From Viola odorata (lineage: Eukaryota > Streptophyta > Magnoliopsida > Malpighiales > Violaceae), in NCBI GenBank assembly GCA_963691705.1, contig OY829537.1:72561352-72625351 (forward strand): 64,000 bases of DNA, written 5' to 3'. The notes under the pieces were generated by a model. That model did no database searches. It was not told the origin of the DNA and saw only the letters and a list, made by a program, of their open reading frames with translations. A program made the translations under genes and the position numbers. Shown piece by piece: positions 11,590-24,125 of the stretch. How positions within the stretch are numbered: the stretch's first letter is position 1; each line of letters opens with the position of its first letter.

Positions 11590-11812
11590 TATGCGAGAAA
11601 TGATGGATTTAACGCATACGAGAATTAAATGCTGAGCTAATTGCATGCGAGAAATGATGGATTTAACGCATACGAAAATTAAATGCTGAGTTGATTGCAT
11701 GCGAAAAATGATGGATTTAACGCATACGAAAATTAAATGCTATTTTGATTGTATGCGAGAAATGATGGATTTAACGCGTACGAAAATTAAATGTTGTTTT
11801 GATAAGTGCAGA
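11590..11812 (-). repeat. ~60-bp tandem repeats in the C LTR (4 copies)
   Basis: Units share 'atgcgagaaatgatggattt' and 'aacgcatacgaaaattaaat'. Four copies are seen here against five in the matching block of the other LTR (29980-30235). Shorter motifs (gcggaagaatttccagcag; ccgaccat.taggcggtaaa) repeat through 11830-12440. Confidence 0.85.
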
Positions 11813-13119
11813 AAAATTAAATGTAGTTGACGATTTATAGGGAATTAAAACAGTTGACGATTTGCAGAAAATAAAACAGGTTGATAATGCAGAAAATAAA
11901 ACAGTTGATGTTGCGGAAGAATTTCCAGCAGCTTGCAAAAAATTAAAGCAGTTGAGATTACGGTAAATAAAACAATTGATATTTGCAGAAAATAAAACAG
12001 TTGATATTTGCAGAAAATAAACACTTGATATCTGCGGAAGAATTTCCAGCAGTTTGCGAAAAATTAAAGTAGTTGATATTTACGAGAATTAAAATGCGAC
12101 CGACCATATAGGCGGTAAAATGAATAATTGAATTTAAATTGCCGAAAGTAAATTGCGGAAAATTTAAAGTGCGGAAAAGTAAAGTGCGGAAAATTAAACA
12201 GTTGATAATTTGCGGAAGAATTTCCAGCAGTATGATAAGTGCGAAAATTTAAAGCAGTTGAATATTTACGAAAATTAAAATATGACCGACCATGTAGGCG
12301 GTAAAATGAATAATTGAATTTAAATTGCCGAAAGTAAATTGCGGAAATTTAAAGTGCGAAGAATTTAAACAGTTAATATTTGCGACCGACCATATAGGCG
12401 GTAAATTGAATTTAAATTGCCGAAATTAAATTGCGGGAAATTAAAGTGTTAGTATGAAAAATGACCATACGAAGCATACGAATATTTTATGAAAAAACGT
12501 GATCCGGAATCTCGGAAAGAAATGAAAATGGGCTGGGCCCTAATAAAAAAGTGAAAGGAAATGAAAAATGGGCCAGGAATAGTGCCTGGCCCATGAAAAT
12601 AAAAAGGGAAGGGTGATGGGCTTGACGTATGAATAGGCCATTATGGCACTATTCATCGTCTTCTTCCTTGGTCAAGCTCCGGCCACAGGTGACTGTTTCG
12701 AAAATTTTTCATACCGAGACGCTCGTCTCCTCGACGGCTTCCCGACCGTACTAACCTCGAATTTTAGCGAAAATCGTACGGAGTTTAATTTTGAAAAAAT
12801 GACAAAACCGTTAATTATCGAAAACTAATTAATTCACACGATTTATCTAACGATTAATCAAATTAAAAGTATGTATTTAATCTACAGCATGTATATGAAT
12901 TAATGACACAAAGAAAAGCAATTTATTTAATCACTAGGAAGCTAAACTAATTAAAGAAGAAAGAATGCTTAAAAACGAAAGAGAAAGCTTGAAAAAAAAA
13001 ACTTACTGCAAAGCTTTAAACTGAGGCAATCGAAGCTCTAAGTGAGCTATCGATCAAGAGAGGGAAGAAGCAAGGTTTTCTAGCAAAGTTGGTACCCTTT
13101 GAACCGAAGGAGAGCCTCG

Positions 13120-13129
13120 TATTTATAGG
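13120..13129 (-). promoter_or_regulatory. TATA box in the 3' LTR of C
   Basis: CCTATAAATA on the minus strand, conserved in the other LTR (31564-31573) and oriented with the element. It probably marks the U3 promoter. Confidence 0.65.
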
Positions 13130-14049
13130 CTGCAAACGCGTGGTGGCCGGACGCGAGGGACGCGCGTGGCTTGGCCGGACGTCGAGGTGGCGGAGCTAGG
13201 GTGCTAGCCGTGATGATGGCGGAGGGACAGGAAGCGATGGGCTGGCTAGGACGCGATGGGAGCAGGTGGCTCGGGCGAGGACTTTGCTGTTTTGCTCGTG
13301 TCTGCACTGTTCATGTGCCATGCTATTTAATTTGTCAACCGTTGATCTTGTTGACTTTCCTTGGTTGACCAGATCAATTAAGTCCTATTTAAATGGCCTC
13401 GAGCCGAATCCTGCGAGCAAACGTTCCGACTTTTCCAGCCGAAGGTACCGGCGCGTAGAGAAAAATACGATGGGTTTAATCGTCTACAGCGACTGACGAG
13501 AATTTCTCGTTTAACGCGTTTATTTTCTCATTCAAAAACGTGAAACGTTTGAATGGAGAAATAATGACGTTACACCGAACATTACACGAAACGCTGTAGA
13601 CCGTTGTGAACGGAAAAAATGCTAGCAACTAGTTGATGGAAAACATTTCAAATTCAAGCTATTGTCTGAGCGGACTTACTCCGGTCCAATAAAAGCTCGA
13701 ATGAAAATAATAATAAAATAATAAAAATACTAAAAAAATGCGCTAAAATATTAAAAATCCTAAAATTCATGTGATGACCTAAAACGAAGAAAAAACTTGC
13801 AAACGACTGCCGGATAATCAAAAATGTGATTTTTAAGGCTAAAAATAATATTGATAATAATAATAAAAATACATGCCGAAAAATTAAAAATGCGATTTCG
13901 AAAGCTGACGATGCTAACGATGATGCTAAAATGCGAGGAGACACTTAAAAATGCTAATGACTATAAATCAGCTGAAAATGCCAGTAAATTACTAAATAAC
14001 AGAAATGCTAAAATTAACTAAAAATGGCGTCAAAATTCGGGTATCAACA

Positions 14050-14063
14050 GTTGCCCCCTCTTT
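14050..14063 (-). promoter_or_regulatory. Polypurine tract of element C
   Basis: Minus-strand AAAGAGGGGGCAAC abuts the start of the 3' LTR (TGTTGATACC). Confidence 0.85.
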
Positions 14064-14146
14064 ACTGTCTTATCGAAGTATTTGATAAGCAGTAAAGACA
14101 GTTGCCCTTACATATCCAAATTTTGGCAACACCGCAGGTCTTACCT

Positions 14147-15045
14147 CAAGCTTACAGTGATGATGTCGCTCTAGGAGGAGGTAAGTTGCTGCTGTCACTC
14201 TGGGAGGAGGTAGGTTGATGTCACTCGGGGAGGAGATATGTTGTAGCCGTCACTCTGGGGGGAGGTAGACCCGTTGCTGTCACTCTAGGAGGAGATAGGT
14301 TGCTGATCCTGCAAAGATGTAAACTTAGATCTGCTCGAGTATTGATAAAAACATACGTTACGGAAAATGTAAATGACAACTATTCTACCAGGAATGGAAG
14401 ATAGTTTTACGAAAATATAAATGACGGCTCCACTGGGGGGATAGGCATTTGACATGTAACGGACGTTGCTCTGGGAGGATAATGCGCGGTTCACAGAAAT
14501 ACGAATGATTTGTCCTGATGATGTCACTCTAAGAGGAGGAAGTGCAAATGATGTCACTCTAGGAGGAGGAAATGCATGATGTCACTCTAGGAGGAGGAAA
14601 TACGTGCTGTCACTCTAGGAGGAGAAAACATAAAGCTATCACTCTAGGAGGAGGAAATATAAAGTTGTCACTCTAGGAGGAGGAAACATAAAGCTGTCAC
14701 TCTAAGAGGAGGAAATATAAAGGTGTCACTCTAGGAGGAGGAAATATAAAGTTGTCACTCTAGGAGGAGGAAATATAAAGGTGTCACTCTAGGAGGAGGG
14801 AATATAAAGCTGTCACTCTAGGAGGAGGAAATATAAAGCTGTCACTCTAGGAGGAGGAAATGTAAATGTGGAAATTTAAATGACGTTTAATCCCGTAGGA
14901 GAAGACGCGAGGTGCAGAAATTAAACTAAGGTCACTCTAGGAGGAGGAAACGTAGATGCTATCACTCTAGGAGGAGGGACTGTATGATGTCAACTCTAAG
15001 AGGAGAAAAATGCAAATGATCACTCTAGGAGGATAAAAATGCTTT
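14147..15045 (-). repeat. Minisatellite with 'GTCACTCTAGGAGGAGGA' core
   Basis: About 22 copies of the core. In the tight section (14519-14860) the unit is ~29 bp with a variable tail such as 'aatataaagct'; outside it the copies are looser and interrupted. It lies in the 3' UTR of C. Confidence 0.9.
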
Positions 15046-15574
15046 TGTTACCAGCGGCCTTGATATGAACCTAGAATGCATCTACATCTTGTTCAGGAGG
15101 TAACGACCCCAAGGACAAGACTTTCCCACAATTTGCAGCCGTAAGCAACCCTCACCTGATATTAGTGTTTGCACTCAACTCTGAAACAAGGCTAAGTGTT
15201 TTACGCTCATAAAGATGCAACTAACATGATACATAATTTTCAATTCGCAATGTCAATCCGAGTGAATAAACTTCAAATAAAGATGCACATGCATGGGCAT
15301 TCTAATAATCGATGAGACTTTTACAGAAAAGAATGAAAGGACATGAAATGTCCAGAAATGAGCTTGTTTTGGAAAAGATTGCTTTGCTGATGAGTTGGAA
15401 GGTTTTTGATGAATGATGCTTTGTTGATTGGCCCTGATGAGGGCGAAGTATGTGAGTTCTTTCGCTTTCTGGCTGAGGATGCTTTCTCGACAGGGTGCGT
15501 GAGCTCTGGGATCCTTGCTGGGGGTGCTTTTCCGGTCGGCTAGGGGCCCTTTCTTTTCTCGATTCTTTACTGGA

Positions 15575-15870
15575 GAATGCTTTCTTCGAGATTTCTTGAG
15601 CTGGCTCTGGGCCCCTTCTCGTCTCGAGTCTTCACTGGGGAGTGTTATCGCGGTTCTCTTCGCGATCTGCTACTTGGATTGGCCTTGGGCCCCTTTTTCT
15701 TATCGGACCCTCACCGGGGAGGCTTGCTTTGAGATTTCTCGAGTTAGCCTTGGGCCTTTTTCGTTCGAGTTCACTGGGGAAGGTTGCTTTGAGATTTCTC
15801 GAGTCGGGCTTGGGCCTTTTTACTTGAGTTCACTGGGGAAAGTTTTCTTCGATATTTCTCGAATTGAGTT
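15575..15870 (-). repeat. ~60-bp imperfect tandem array
   Basis: About five units contain 'gagatttctcgag', 'ccttgggcc' and 'tcactggggaa'. It is independent of the 29-bp minisatellite in the same 3' UTR. Confidence 0.8.
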
Positions 15871-18166
15871 GTCCCCGGGCTGTGCTTGCTTTAGCTCTTC
15901 GAATGTCTCTGAGCATTTCTCTCTTTTCTTTTTTCTCTTTTCTTTTTTTTTCTTATTTTTTTTTTTGATTTGAAATGCATCGGAGTAGAGCAAGCACAGC
16001 CTTCGTCTTGATCTCTTCTCGTTCTGGCTTAAGGCTTCGGCTTTCACATTTGGGTTTTTGGCCTTTCTTCGGCGATAGTCCCCAGCGATCCTCCGGTGAT
16101 CTTTTCTATCTCCTTCGTCGGGTGCTTGAACTTGGCGTGCTTTTATTTCCGGCTGGCAGTCTTAGCTGAGACTGCTCCTTGGCTCCCACGGTATGAGTGA
16201 TAGAAAAGGTTTTGGTAGGAGTGATGGCATATGGTGGAAAGAGGGAAGAAAATGAAAAAAATGAAGAAGATCGTAAAAGTCCCACGTCATTTTATAGCTA
16301 TCCCATGTCTAATGGCGCATGTACCCTGGATATTATGCGAACTCAACTAGTATCTAGTCAGGCTCTTACACTCATGAAGGATAATACGCGATGGCTCAAA
16401 GATGCTTACCAGGATTTGTCTATGATTGCTTACGTCGGAGCAAACCGCGGATATAAGAGCAAACAAGTGATATCATGCATGGCACATAATTTAGGTAGAT
16501 GCTCTATTCGACAGAGGGATTGGACATTCTCGACCTATGCAATGTATGAAAATGCTTATGAGAATAGTATGCTTTTGTTTTAGCCGGGCTAAAAAGGGAT
16601 TTTGATTGATTTTTGATTTTTGATTGATGGGTGGTTTGATTGCTTGATAGTTTGATTGCTAGGATGTGGGGGACGAATTATTTGCAAGGGTCTAATGAGA
16701 ACCTAAGGTTGCCCCCCAGTGGGCCAGACGACCGTACTCGACTTAGAGCTAACAAATTTATTTAAGGGGAAAGAAAGATGGACTCCCCTGAAATGTGCGG
16801 CGGGGCTGCAATGGCATCTTTCACCAGCTCCATGCGGATGACAGAGAGATGCTTCAAGTCCCTGTGAGATGCAGAGGGGACAACGGAGCAGAAAGGGAAA
16901 TTAATCTGAAAACAACAACGAGATAAGTTTAGGGTTCTCCCTTCCTTTAGCCCAGCCTTTCGAGGGTGGCTACCACGTGGTCCTAGTTCTGGGACGCTTT
17001 GCTTTGATTGGTTTCTTTTTCAGCTGCTTCGCGAGGACCACCGATCCAAGTCGGAGGGGGGATGAAATCCGTATTTAGTTCATTTGCTCCCCGGTCCCTG
17101 CCGGACCTTCGTTGATGGGCTTCATGATTGCTCGGGGATAAAGGGAAAATCCTCTGTCCCCGAAATGCGCAGCGGGGCTGCAAGGGCATATGCTTACTGT
17201 TCTTATGCAGGCAACGAATGGGGAGTAAATGCAAGACAATTTTTTACAAAAGTAACGCGATTGATAAGTGTTAAGCTCTCCCTTTTAGACGGGTCATTCG
17301 CGGGTCACCGCGGCGTGACTTTCATTGGATGTTGGTTCATGATAGCTTTGCTTTAGATGCTTGGCCGCAGCTCTTGCCTTGGCGTGGGTGATACTTGCAG
17401 CCCGGTTGCCCTTCAATTAAAGGATTGATCTTCATCGTGTTGATCATGGCGCGGATGTTGGGAAACTTCTTGAACAAAACCGCATTAAGTATGTTGATGG
17501 TGGTCTTAGGAGGACATCTTTTTGTCGTGCTCTTTTTTTTCAGGAGTTGTTGCTAGCATTTCGACGGCTTGGCCGGCATGGGATGGGATTTGTGACTTTG
17601 GTCCAGCATTCAGTCCTTTGAGACCGGTTGTTTGCGATGCCGGCTGTGCTGGTAGTACTGCGAGGAAAAGAAATTTCACTTTAGATGGTGATGGTTTGTC
17701 TTAAAATCTTTCCTGATTCGCTCTTGAAGGTGGCCTGCTGCGGCAATTCAACAACTCCTACGAGCGGAACTCTCTGGTTCAATCGTGACGACGATTTGAG
17801 GCATGAGACCTTACGTCCCTGCAAAACTGAAGATTGATTAGTGGCGTTAGTCTAAGTGATGCGTCTTACGTCCTGAGCTACTCCTAGGGAGCCATCTATG
17901 CCATGCCTCCTTTTGTCATCTCACAAATTTTAAGAAAAAGAAGGGGACAACAATTTTTTTAAAATAATGAGCATTTCATGAAAAAACTTGTTTTATTAAT
18001 TTCAGGACAAATGTTTGTGCTAGATTGTCATGATAAAACCCTATGTCTTTGTCTGACCGGACACTCTGTTCGTGATGCTTTAGGCGAAGTATCTCTTGAC
18101 TGCATCAGCATTTACCGGTCTCGGGAGATCGTCTCCATCCATGTTGGTAAGCATCAGGGCACCCCC

Positions 18167-20128
18167 TTAGAATGCACTTTTGACCAGATATGGGCCCTCG
18201 TACCTTGGGGCCCACTTTCCTTGACTGGCCTCCTGATGAGGGAGTATTTTCTTCAACACTAAATCCCCAGCCTCGAACTTGCGAGGTCGCACTTTCTTGT
18301 TATAAGCGTTGGTCATTCTTTGCTGATATAATTGCGCATGGCAGATAGCGGCCAAGCACTTTTCGGGAAGGAGGTTTAACTGCTCGTACCTCACTCTTGC
18401 CCAATCTGATTCTTCTACTTCATACTCTGCCAGGATTCTGAGAGAAGGGATTTCTACCTCGAGGGGAATTACGGCTTCCATGCCGTAAACTAATGAGTAG
18501 GGAGTTGCCCCCGTGGATGTACGGGTTGCTATCCGGTAAGCATGTAGTCCGAAGGGAAGCATGTCATGCCAGTCTTTGTGAGTGATTACCATCTTTTGGA
18601 TGATCCTTTTTAGGTTTTTGTTCGCTGCTTCGACTGCGCCATTCATCTTTGGTCGATATGGTGATGAGTTTCGGTGTTTCACCTTCTAACGTTGGCAAAG
18701 ACCGTCGATCATCTTTCCATTAAGATTGGTACCGTTGTCCGTGATGATGGTTTCAGGGACCCCATGATGGCAAATGATATTTCTATCAATGAATCGCATG
18801 GTCATTTTCTAAGTGATGCTGGAGTAAGAGGCGGCCTCTACCCATTTGGTGAAGTAGTCGATCGCTACGAGGATGAAGCGATGGCCATTAGAGGTTGTTG
18901 GATGAATTTGGCCGATGATGTCGATTCCCCACATCGCAAAAGGCCAACGCGATGTCATGCTGAAGAGAGGGGCTGGAGGGACATAGAGATGGTCCACGTA
19001 GACTTGACACTTGTGGCACTTCCAGAAATAGCCGATGCAATCACGCTCGATGGTGAGCCAAAAATACCCTTGCCTCATTATCTGTCTGGCCATCATGTGC
19101 CCACTTGCGTGTGTGGAACAAACCCCTTTGTGGATTTCCGTTATGATTCTTTTTGCCTCAACTATGGTGACGCAACGAAGCAAAGCTCCATCAGCTCTCC
19201 TTTTATACAGAACTTCGCCGTCGAGGTAGAAGTCTAGCGCTAAGCGCTGGAGGGTCTTTTTGCTAACCCGGCTTGCCCCCGGTGGGTACTCCCGATTTTT
19301 GATAAACTGTACTAAGTCGTAAAACCACGGCTTGCCGTCAGGTTCTTTTTCTAAGGCGACACAACATGCCGGAGTTTCCTTTACTTTTACCCTCAAAGGC
19401 TGAAGCATTACCCCACACTCTAACTTGAACATCGATGCCAATGTGGCTAATGCGTCTGCGAAGTGGTTCTTTTCTCTGTCGACTCGGTCGAACTTGGTTT
19501 CCTCGAATTCCCGTGTGAGTTGGGCGAGTAACTTTTGATAAGGGATGAGCTTGGAATCCCGTATCTGCCATAGATCCTGGGCTTGGTAGATGACGAGTGC
19601 TAAATCACCGAAGATTCGGAGCTTCTTTACTTTTAAGTCGAGGGCTGCTGTTAGACCGCTGATGCATGCCTCATACTCGGCGATGTTATTGGTGCATGGG
19701 AAGTTCAATTTGCATGCTATGGGGAATTGACAGCCATCTGGGGCTATGACCATGGCTCCCACTCCCTTGCCCGAGAGGTTCACAGCACCATCGAAGAACA
19801 TGGTCCACCAGTCATCTTCTAGGAGATCTTCTGCGATCTCATCTTCAATCACTATGATGTCCTCATCGGGGAAGTCGAAGCTCAACGACTCATACTCGTC
19901 CGAGGCATGATCAGCCAAGTGATCGGCGAGGGCCCTTGCTTTAATCGCTTTCCGGGTTACATAGATGATCTCGTGCTCGGCTAATAAGACTTGCCATCTA
20001 CAAATGCGACTTGACAGGTACGACTTTTCGAAGATATATTTCAAGGGATCCATGCGAGAGATTAGCCAAGTCGTGTAATACAACATGTACTGCCGGAGCC
20101 TTCGGGCGTACCATGCTAGGGGCAACAA
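18167..20128 (-). pseudogene. Element C pol: RNase H tail, second RNase H and integrase
   Basis: After the end of the first RNase H (ARRLRQYMLYYTTWLISRMD) comes a linker, then an additional RNase H of the type known as archaeal-like RNH in Tat elements: FFDGAVN, AEYEACISGL, FGDLALVIYQ and HFADALATLAS supply the acidic set. Integrase follows with HASGHMMARQ / CHKCQ (zinc-binding region), GIDIIG, TDNGTN and NGAVEAANK, so the DDE residues are present. Two in-frame TAG stops break integrase at 18811-18809 and 18688-18686. The frame is shifted against RT near 20116-20128. The tail (ARPRKFEAGDLVLK-like region, ending at 18167) looks complete. Apart from three lesions the domain is well preserved. 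Confidence 0.92.
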
Positions 20129-21594
20129 GTTCGTTCCAACATAGAGTAACGCATCTCACATTCGTTGAATTTTTTACTGAGGTAGTAGATGGCTTGTTCA
20201 CGCCTTCCGGACTCGTCGTGCTGTCCCAAAACGCAACCCATGGCGCTAGCCGTGACTGTCATATACATGAGCAAGGGACGTCCTGGCGTCGGGGGAACTA
20301 GTACTGGTGGGCTTTGCAGATATGTCTTGATTTTCTCAAAGGCTTCCTGGCAGTCTTCGTCCCATTCTGCATCTCCGTGTTTCTTTAGCATTTTGAACAT
20401 CGGCTCGCACGTAAGTGTTAACTGGCTGATAAAGCGAGCGATGTAGTTGATGCGTCCTAAGAAGCTTCGCACTTCTGTTTCGGTGCTGGGAGCGGGTAGC
20501 TCTTGAACTGCTTTTATCTTATCAGGATCTACTTCTATGCCTTTGTTGCTGACGATGAATCCTAATAACTTTCCAGAAGTCACTCCGAAGGTGCACTTAG
20601 CTGGGTTTAGCCATAGCCTAAATTGCCTCAACCTTTCGAACACCTTCTTCAGGATGTCTACATGATCTTGCGTGCCATGAGATTTGGCTATCATGTCGTC
20701 GACATATATTTCCAATTCTTTATGCATCATGTCATGGAAAAGGGTGATGGCATCACATTGGTACGTGGCTCCTGCGTTTTTTAATCCTAAGGGCATCACT
20801 TTGTAGCAGAAGGTTCCCCAGGGCGTGATGAATGTCGTCTTTTCACTGTCCTCGGGTCCCATCTTGATCTGATTGTACCCCGAGAACCCGTCCATGAAAG
20901 AGAACATGTCATTTCTGGCGGCACTATCTACCAAGATGTCAATATGGGGAAGAGGGAAGTCGTCCTTAGGGCTGGCCCGATTAAGATCCCGGAAGTCCAC
21001 GCACATGCGAACCTTCCCATCTTTCTTAGGTACTGGCACTATGTTAGCGATCCATTCTGGGTACTCGGCAACTCTCAATAAACCCACGTCTAGTTGCTTG
21101 GTAACTTCTTCTTTGATTTTCAAAAGGATGTCTGGATGCATCCTCCGAAGTTTTTGCTTGACAGGCTTAAACTCAGGTTTTAATGGAATACGATGCTCAG
21201 CTATCCCGGGATCAAGACCTGGCATATCGGCGTATGACCATGCGAATACATCGGAGTAGTCCTTGAGGAGAGAAATCAACCTTTCTCTCTGAGTCATATC
21301 CAGGGTAGTTCCGATCTTGACCAGTTTTTGATTCTCGTTGCTTGCCCCCAAGTTTACTTCGTCCAATTCCTCCCGATGAGGGGTTATTTCCTTTTCTGAA
21401 CTTTCTAGTAAACGGGCCAATTCGTCAGAGACTTCGGCATTGTCTTCGGTCGTAGCGATGATTTCTTCGCCAGTAAAGACATAGGTTTTATCAAGACAAT
21501 CCGAACTAACATTCATCCTGAAATTAAAAGTGCGAAAAAAGAGATGCGTAAATGAAAATTTGCATATATATTGATTTTTAACAAAAGGGAACAT
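20116..21594 (-). pseudogene. Element C pol: reverse transcriptase and first RNase H
   Basis: A long open frame with Tat-type RT motifs: MPGLDPGIAEHRIPLKPEFK, VPKKDGKVRMCVDFRDLN, FSFMDGFSGYNQI, MPLGLKNAGATYQ, and the catalytic IYVDDMIAKS. The connection and the first RNase H follow (VLGQHDESGRREQAIYYLS). That RNase H lacks the usual aspartate at MYMTVTASAMG, consistent with the known decay of the native domain in Tat elements that gained a second RNase H. The frame stops at 20116 in a frameshift; the sequence continues in the overlapping frame. Confidence 0.92.
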
Positions 21595-21951
21595 GAGTCC
21601 CTATAAAAATGTTTTCGTAAGAAAACGTGCCAAAAACATATATATATTTTTCAAAAGGAGAAATTACGGAGAGACATCCGGAAGCATGGTGATGGTCCAG
21701 TTGCGCACAGACTCTCCTGAATTCTTAACGAAAATGACTGAACCAGGCGACGATTCTTCCTCTCCTAGAGTGCAGATATGGAGGTCCGATACCCTGACTG
21801 GACTTCCATTGATGGTCTCGACTGCGAAGGGGAATGTGGTTCTGATATGGGGGATTGGTATTTTGCCCTCTGACGCAGAACATCCAAATAGCTTAGCCAG
21901 CTGCTTTTCTTTCTTTTCTTGGGCGATCCTGGTGAAATCGGCCTTGCTGGG

Positions 21952-22560
21952 TTAGTACCTTAACCCAAATCGGTCTCCGAAGCTCTTCGGAGGCGCCCAG
22001 CCTTTTGATCCTTGTAACTCGGCCCGAAGCCATTTTCCTAATTGGAAGCTTCCCTCTAGTGTTGACTTAGCGGTTGTTTCGGCTATCCCAGATTTTGAGG
22101 GTTCGCAAACGGGGGATCCTTCCTCGATCCAATCCGCGTTGACGATTTCAAAGGCTTGGAAAGAACTCTCCAAGGTTTCGGCAGTTTCGATGTAAGGCAC
22201 GGATGCATGCTTGGCCAAGATCAAGGCCTCTTCTGCCTTTATCGTGACGAGGGCATTGTCCTTGACGTATTTGAGGCACTGATGCAGGGAAGAGGGGACG
22301 GCTCCCGCTGAATGGATCCAAGGCCGTCCTAGAAGCATGTTGTAAGCGGGTTGGATTTCCATGATCTGGAATGTCAAGGCGAAAGTGTGGGGCCCGATGA
22401 CCATATCCAACTCAATATTCCTGATGATCTCTCGAGTGGTGCCATCGAAAGCCCTAGCCATCATTCTGCTAGGTTTCATGAGAGAGGAATCGACCAGCAG
22501 TTGTTCGAGGACATGCCTGGGCAGGAATTAAGTGCGGACCCATTATCGATCAGGGCCTTT
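21952..22560 (-). pseudogene. Element C aspartic protease
   Basis: The retropepsin motif ALIDNGSALN ends the upstream frame (near 22530). After a one-base shift the rest continues from 22479: AFDGTTREIIRNIELDMVIG, then YNMLLGRPWIHSAGAVPS. The catalytic Asp-Asn-Gly-Ser is intact and the shift is the visible lesion. It ends with TAA at 21954-21952; ~350 bp without a clear domain separate it from the RT frame, which matches the gag-pro/pol spacing reported for Ogre-type elements. Confidence 0.85.
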
Positions 22561-23892
22561 GCTATGACGTGTCCCTTACATTCTACTGTGATGTATAGGG
22601 CCTTGTTGTGATCTCTTCCCGAGGGGTCGATCTCTCCTTCCGAGAAGGAAATGCTGCTTAAGGCTTGAATTCTTCCGATGAGGTTTTCCACCCCTTCCAT
22701 GGTGATATCCTTAGTCACGAAGGCTTGCTTCAAGACTTTCAAGAGAGCTTGGCGATGCGGCTCTGAAGTAAGGATCAGCTCCATGATGGAGATGCGAGCT
22801 GGGGTTTTCTTTAGCTGTTCGATGATGCTGAACTCGCTCTGTTTCATGATCTTGAGGAACTCGGCTTTCTCGTCCTCGGTTACAGGTTTGCTCAAGCCTT
22901 GCGTCTCTTCTACCAGTTCTTCGCGAATCGCAGGATTTTTTCCTTTGGCCTGTCGTTGCTTTTCTACTTCCTCCGAGATGTAACATCTTCCGGTGCAGGT
23001 CATGCCCCCGATATGAGAGGCTTCGCCAATAGCGAGTCCTGTTGATGTGACGGCAGGAGGGGTGGTGACCACCGTGTATCCGTAGTTGAATGGGACCGCA
23101 TGTAAGTCTTGACTGGGAGTATTCACAGCTAATGTGAACAATACTTTACGTGGGGTAGGGGTTGCATCCCCTGTTTGGGCCATGTATTTGAAGGAATACG
23201 GTGCTGGAGGATTATCCTCGATGACGTTGATTGGTCCTTGGGTTTTCCTTTCGGTTTGAATGATCCCGAATGTTGTGAGTTGCTTGACTTTCTGCCGAAA
23301 AAGTCCACAATCCTGGATGTCGTGCTTGCTTTCCTCTTGGCAGAATAGGCATTGGGCCTGACTATTCCCCGGGAATGGTAGATACGCGTTGTTAGCTAAT
23401 GCGAAGAACAATTCTTCATTGGGTACTTTCTTCACTGAAAAGGTGAGAATCGTTGATTCCTCTGGATAGAATACCGTTCACCCCCGGATTAGGGTGTGGT
23501 GGAGGACTGGTTGTCACATCAGGACCCTTTGCTAAACCTTCGTAAGAGATTCGTCCTTGCTTGCTTAGGTGATCGACCTTCTCTCTAAAGGCGTAATAAT
23601 TTTCCAGGGAATGTCCTTGGGTTCCGGCGTGATATTCGCAACTAACCTCTGGATCATACCAGCTAGGGTAAGGAATTGATTGAGACGAGAGTGGGGATGG
23701 TGTAATCTGCCCGTCTGCCAAGAGGCTTGCGTAGATTTCTTTCAAAGGAAACGGAGGAGGTAACCATGTTGGTGAAGGGTATGACTCGGAGTCTGAGGAT
23801 TCCCAAGAGGGTAGTAAGGGCACTATGCTAGAATGGGAGGGTGGTGCCGAATACCTGACGAGGTAATCGAATTTCCTGGAAGGTTGGCCCAA
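22561..23892 (-). pseudogene. Element C gag C terminus: second copy of a duplicated module
   Basis: Reading down from 23892: a proline-rich stretch, WYDPEVSCEYHAGTQGHSLE, then in a shifted frame from 23435 CLFCQEESKHDIQDCGLF and a long linker to the protease. The same two knuckle-like motifs occur about 815 bp upstream at 24560-24060 in the same order (WYD..CEYH..GH..LENC, then CMYC..GYEIQGCELF). In this copy the last cysteine of the first knuckle is replaced by tyrosine (ENYYAF). Frameshift at 23416-23435. Confidence 0.85.
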
Positions 23893-24125
23893 GGTGTCAA
23901 TCTCGCGGTCGCCTTCGTCGCGGAGCGTGGAGAACCGTTTGTACGACGAAGTCGATCTTCTTTTGGATGATTTAGAGTGGGGTTCCTTCGGAGTTAGTTG
24001 GGATAGGAAATCCTTCCCCGATGGTGCTAATGGATCCTTCCCCGTGGGTCACTTTCCGGGTTTGTATTACTCCGAGACTCGAGAGTTGTCTCACCTTTCC
24101 TGCGAACAACTCGCAACCTTGGATC

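Larger units (their letters stand above)
10669..14049 (-). repeat. Element C, 3' LTR
   Basis: Bounded by TGTCGCGCCC and ...GGGTATCAACA on the plus strand. On the coding strand it starts TGTTGATACCC and ends GGGCGCGACA. It matches 29061-32460 with scattered substitutions and several indels, including a GC-rich segment near 13137-13182 missing from the other LTR and a ~40-bp segment near 12440 present only in the other. Confidence 0.93.
14064..18166 (-). other. Long 3' UTR of element C
   Basis: About 4.1 kb between the end of integrase and the PPT with no supported gene. It contains the minisatellite at 14147-15045, a second array at 15575-15870, a pyrimidine run at 15915-15967, and a spaced pair of related blocks (gcgg/agcggggctgcaa at ~16795 and ~17163). 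Plus-strand frames here, for example at 16197-16583, show no recognisable domain. Confidence 0.75.

Noticed and set aside
12643..12828. 61-codon frame repeated at 31077-31262
   Set aside because: Duplicate presence is due to the C LTR pair; no start context or domain supports a gene.
13080..13496. Overlapping short frames on both strands, repeated at 31460-31879
   Set aside because: They are parts of the C LTRs around the TATA region; presence in both copies reflects LTR identity, not coding.
14147..15045. Regular direct repeats with short variable gaps, CRISPR-like at first sight
   Set aside because: The unit is only ~29 bp with ~10-bp tails, there are no unique spacers of 30+ bp and no cas genes, and it sits in a plant retrotransposon 3' UTR. 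It is a minisatellite.
16197..16583. 128-codon plus-strand frame
   Set aside because: No domain, no recognisable composition, and it lies in the 3' UTR of C on the opposite strand. A chance frame is the simpler reading.
18674..19237. 187-codon plus-strand frame
   Set aside because: It is the antisense shadow of the integrase of C, whose minus-strand motifs are clear.
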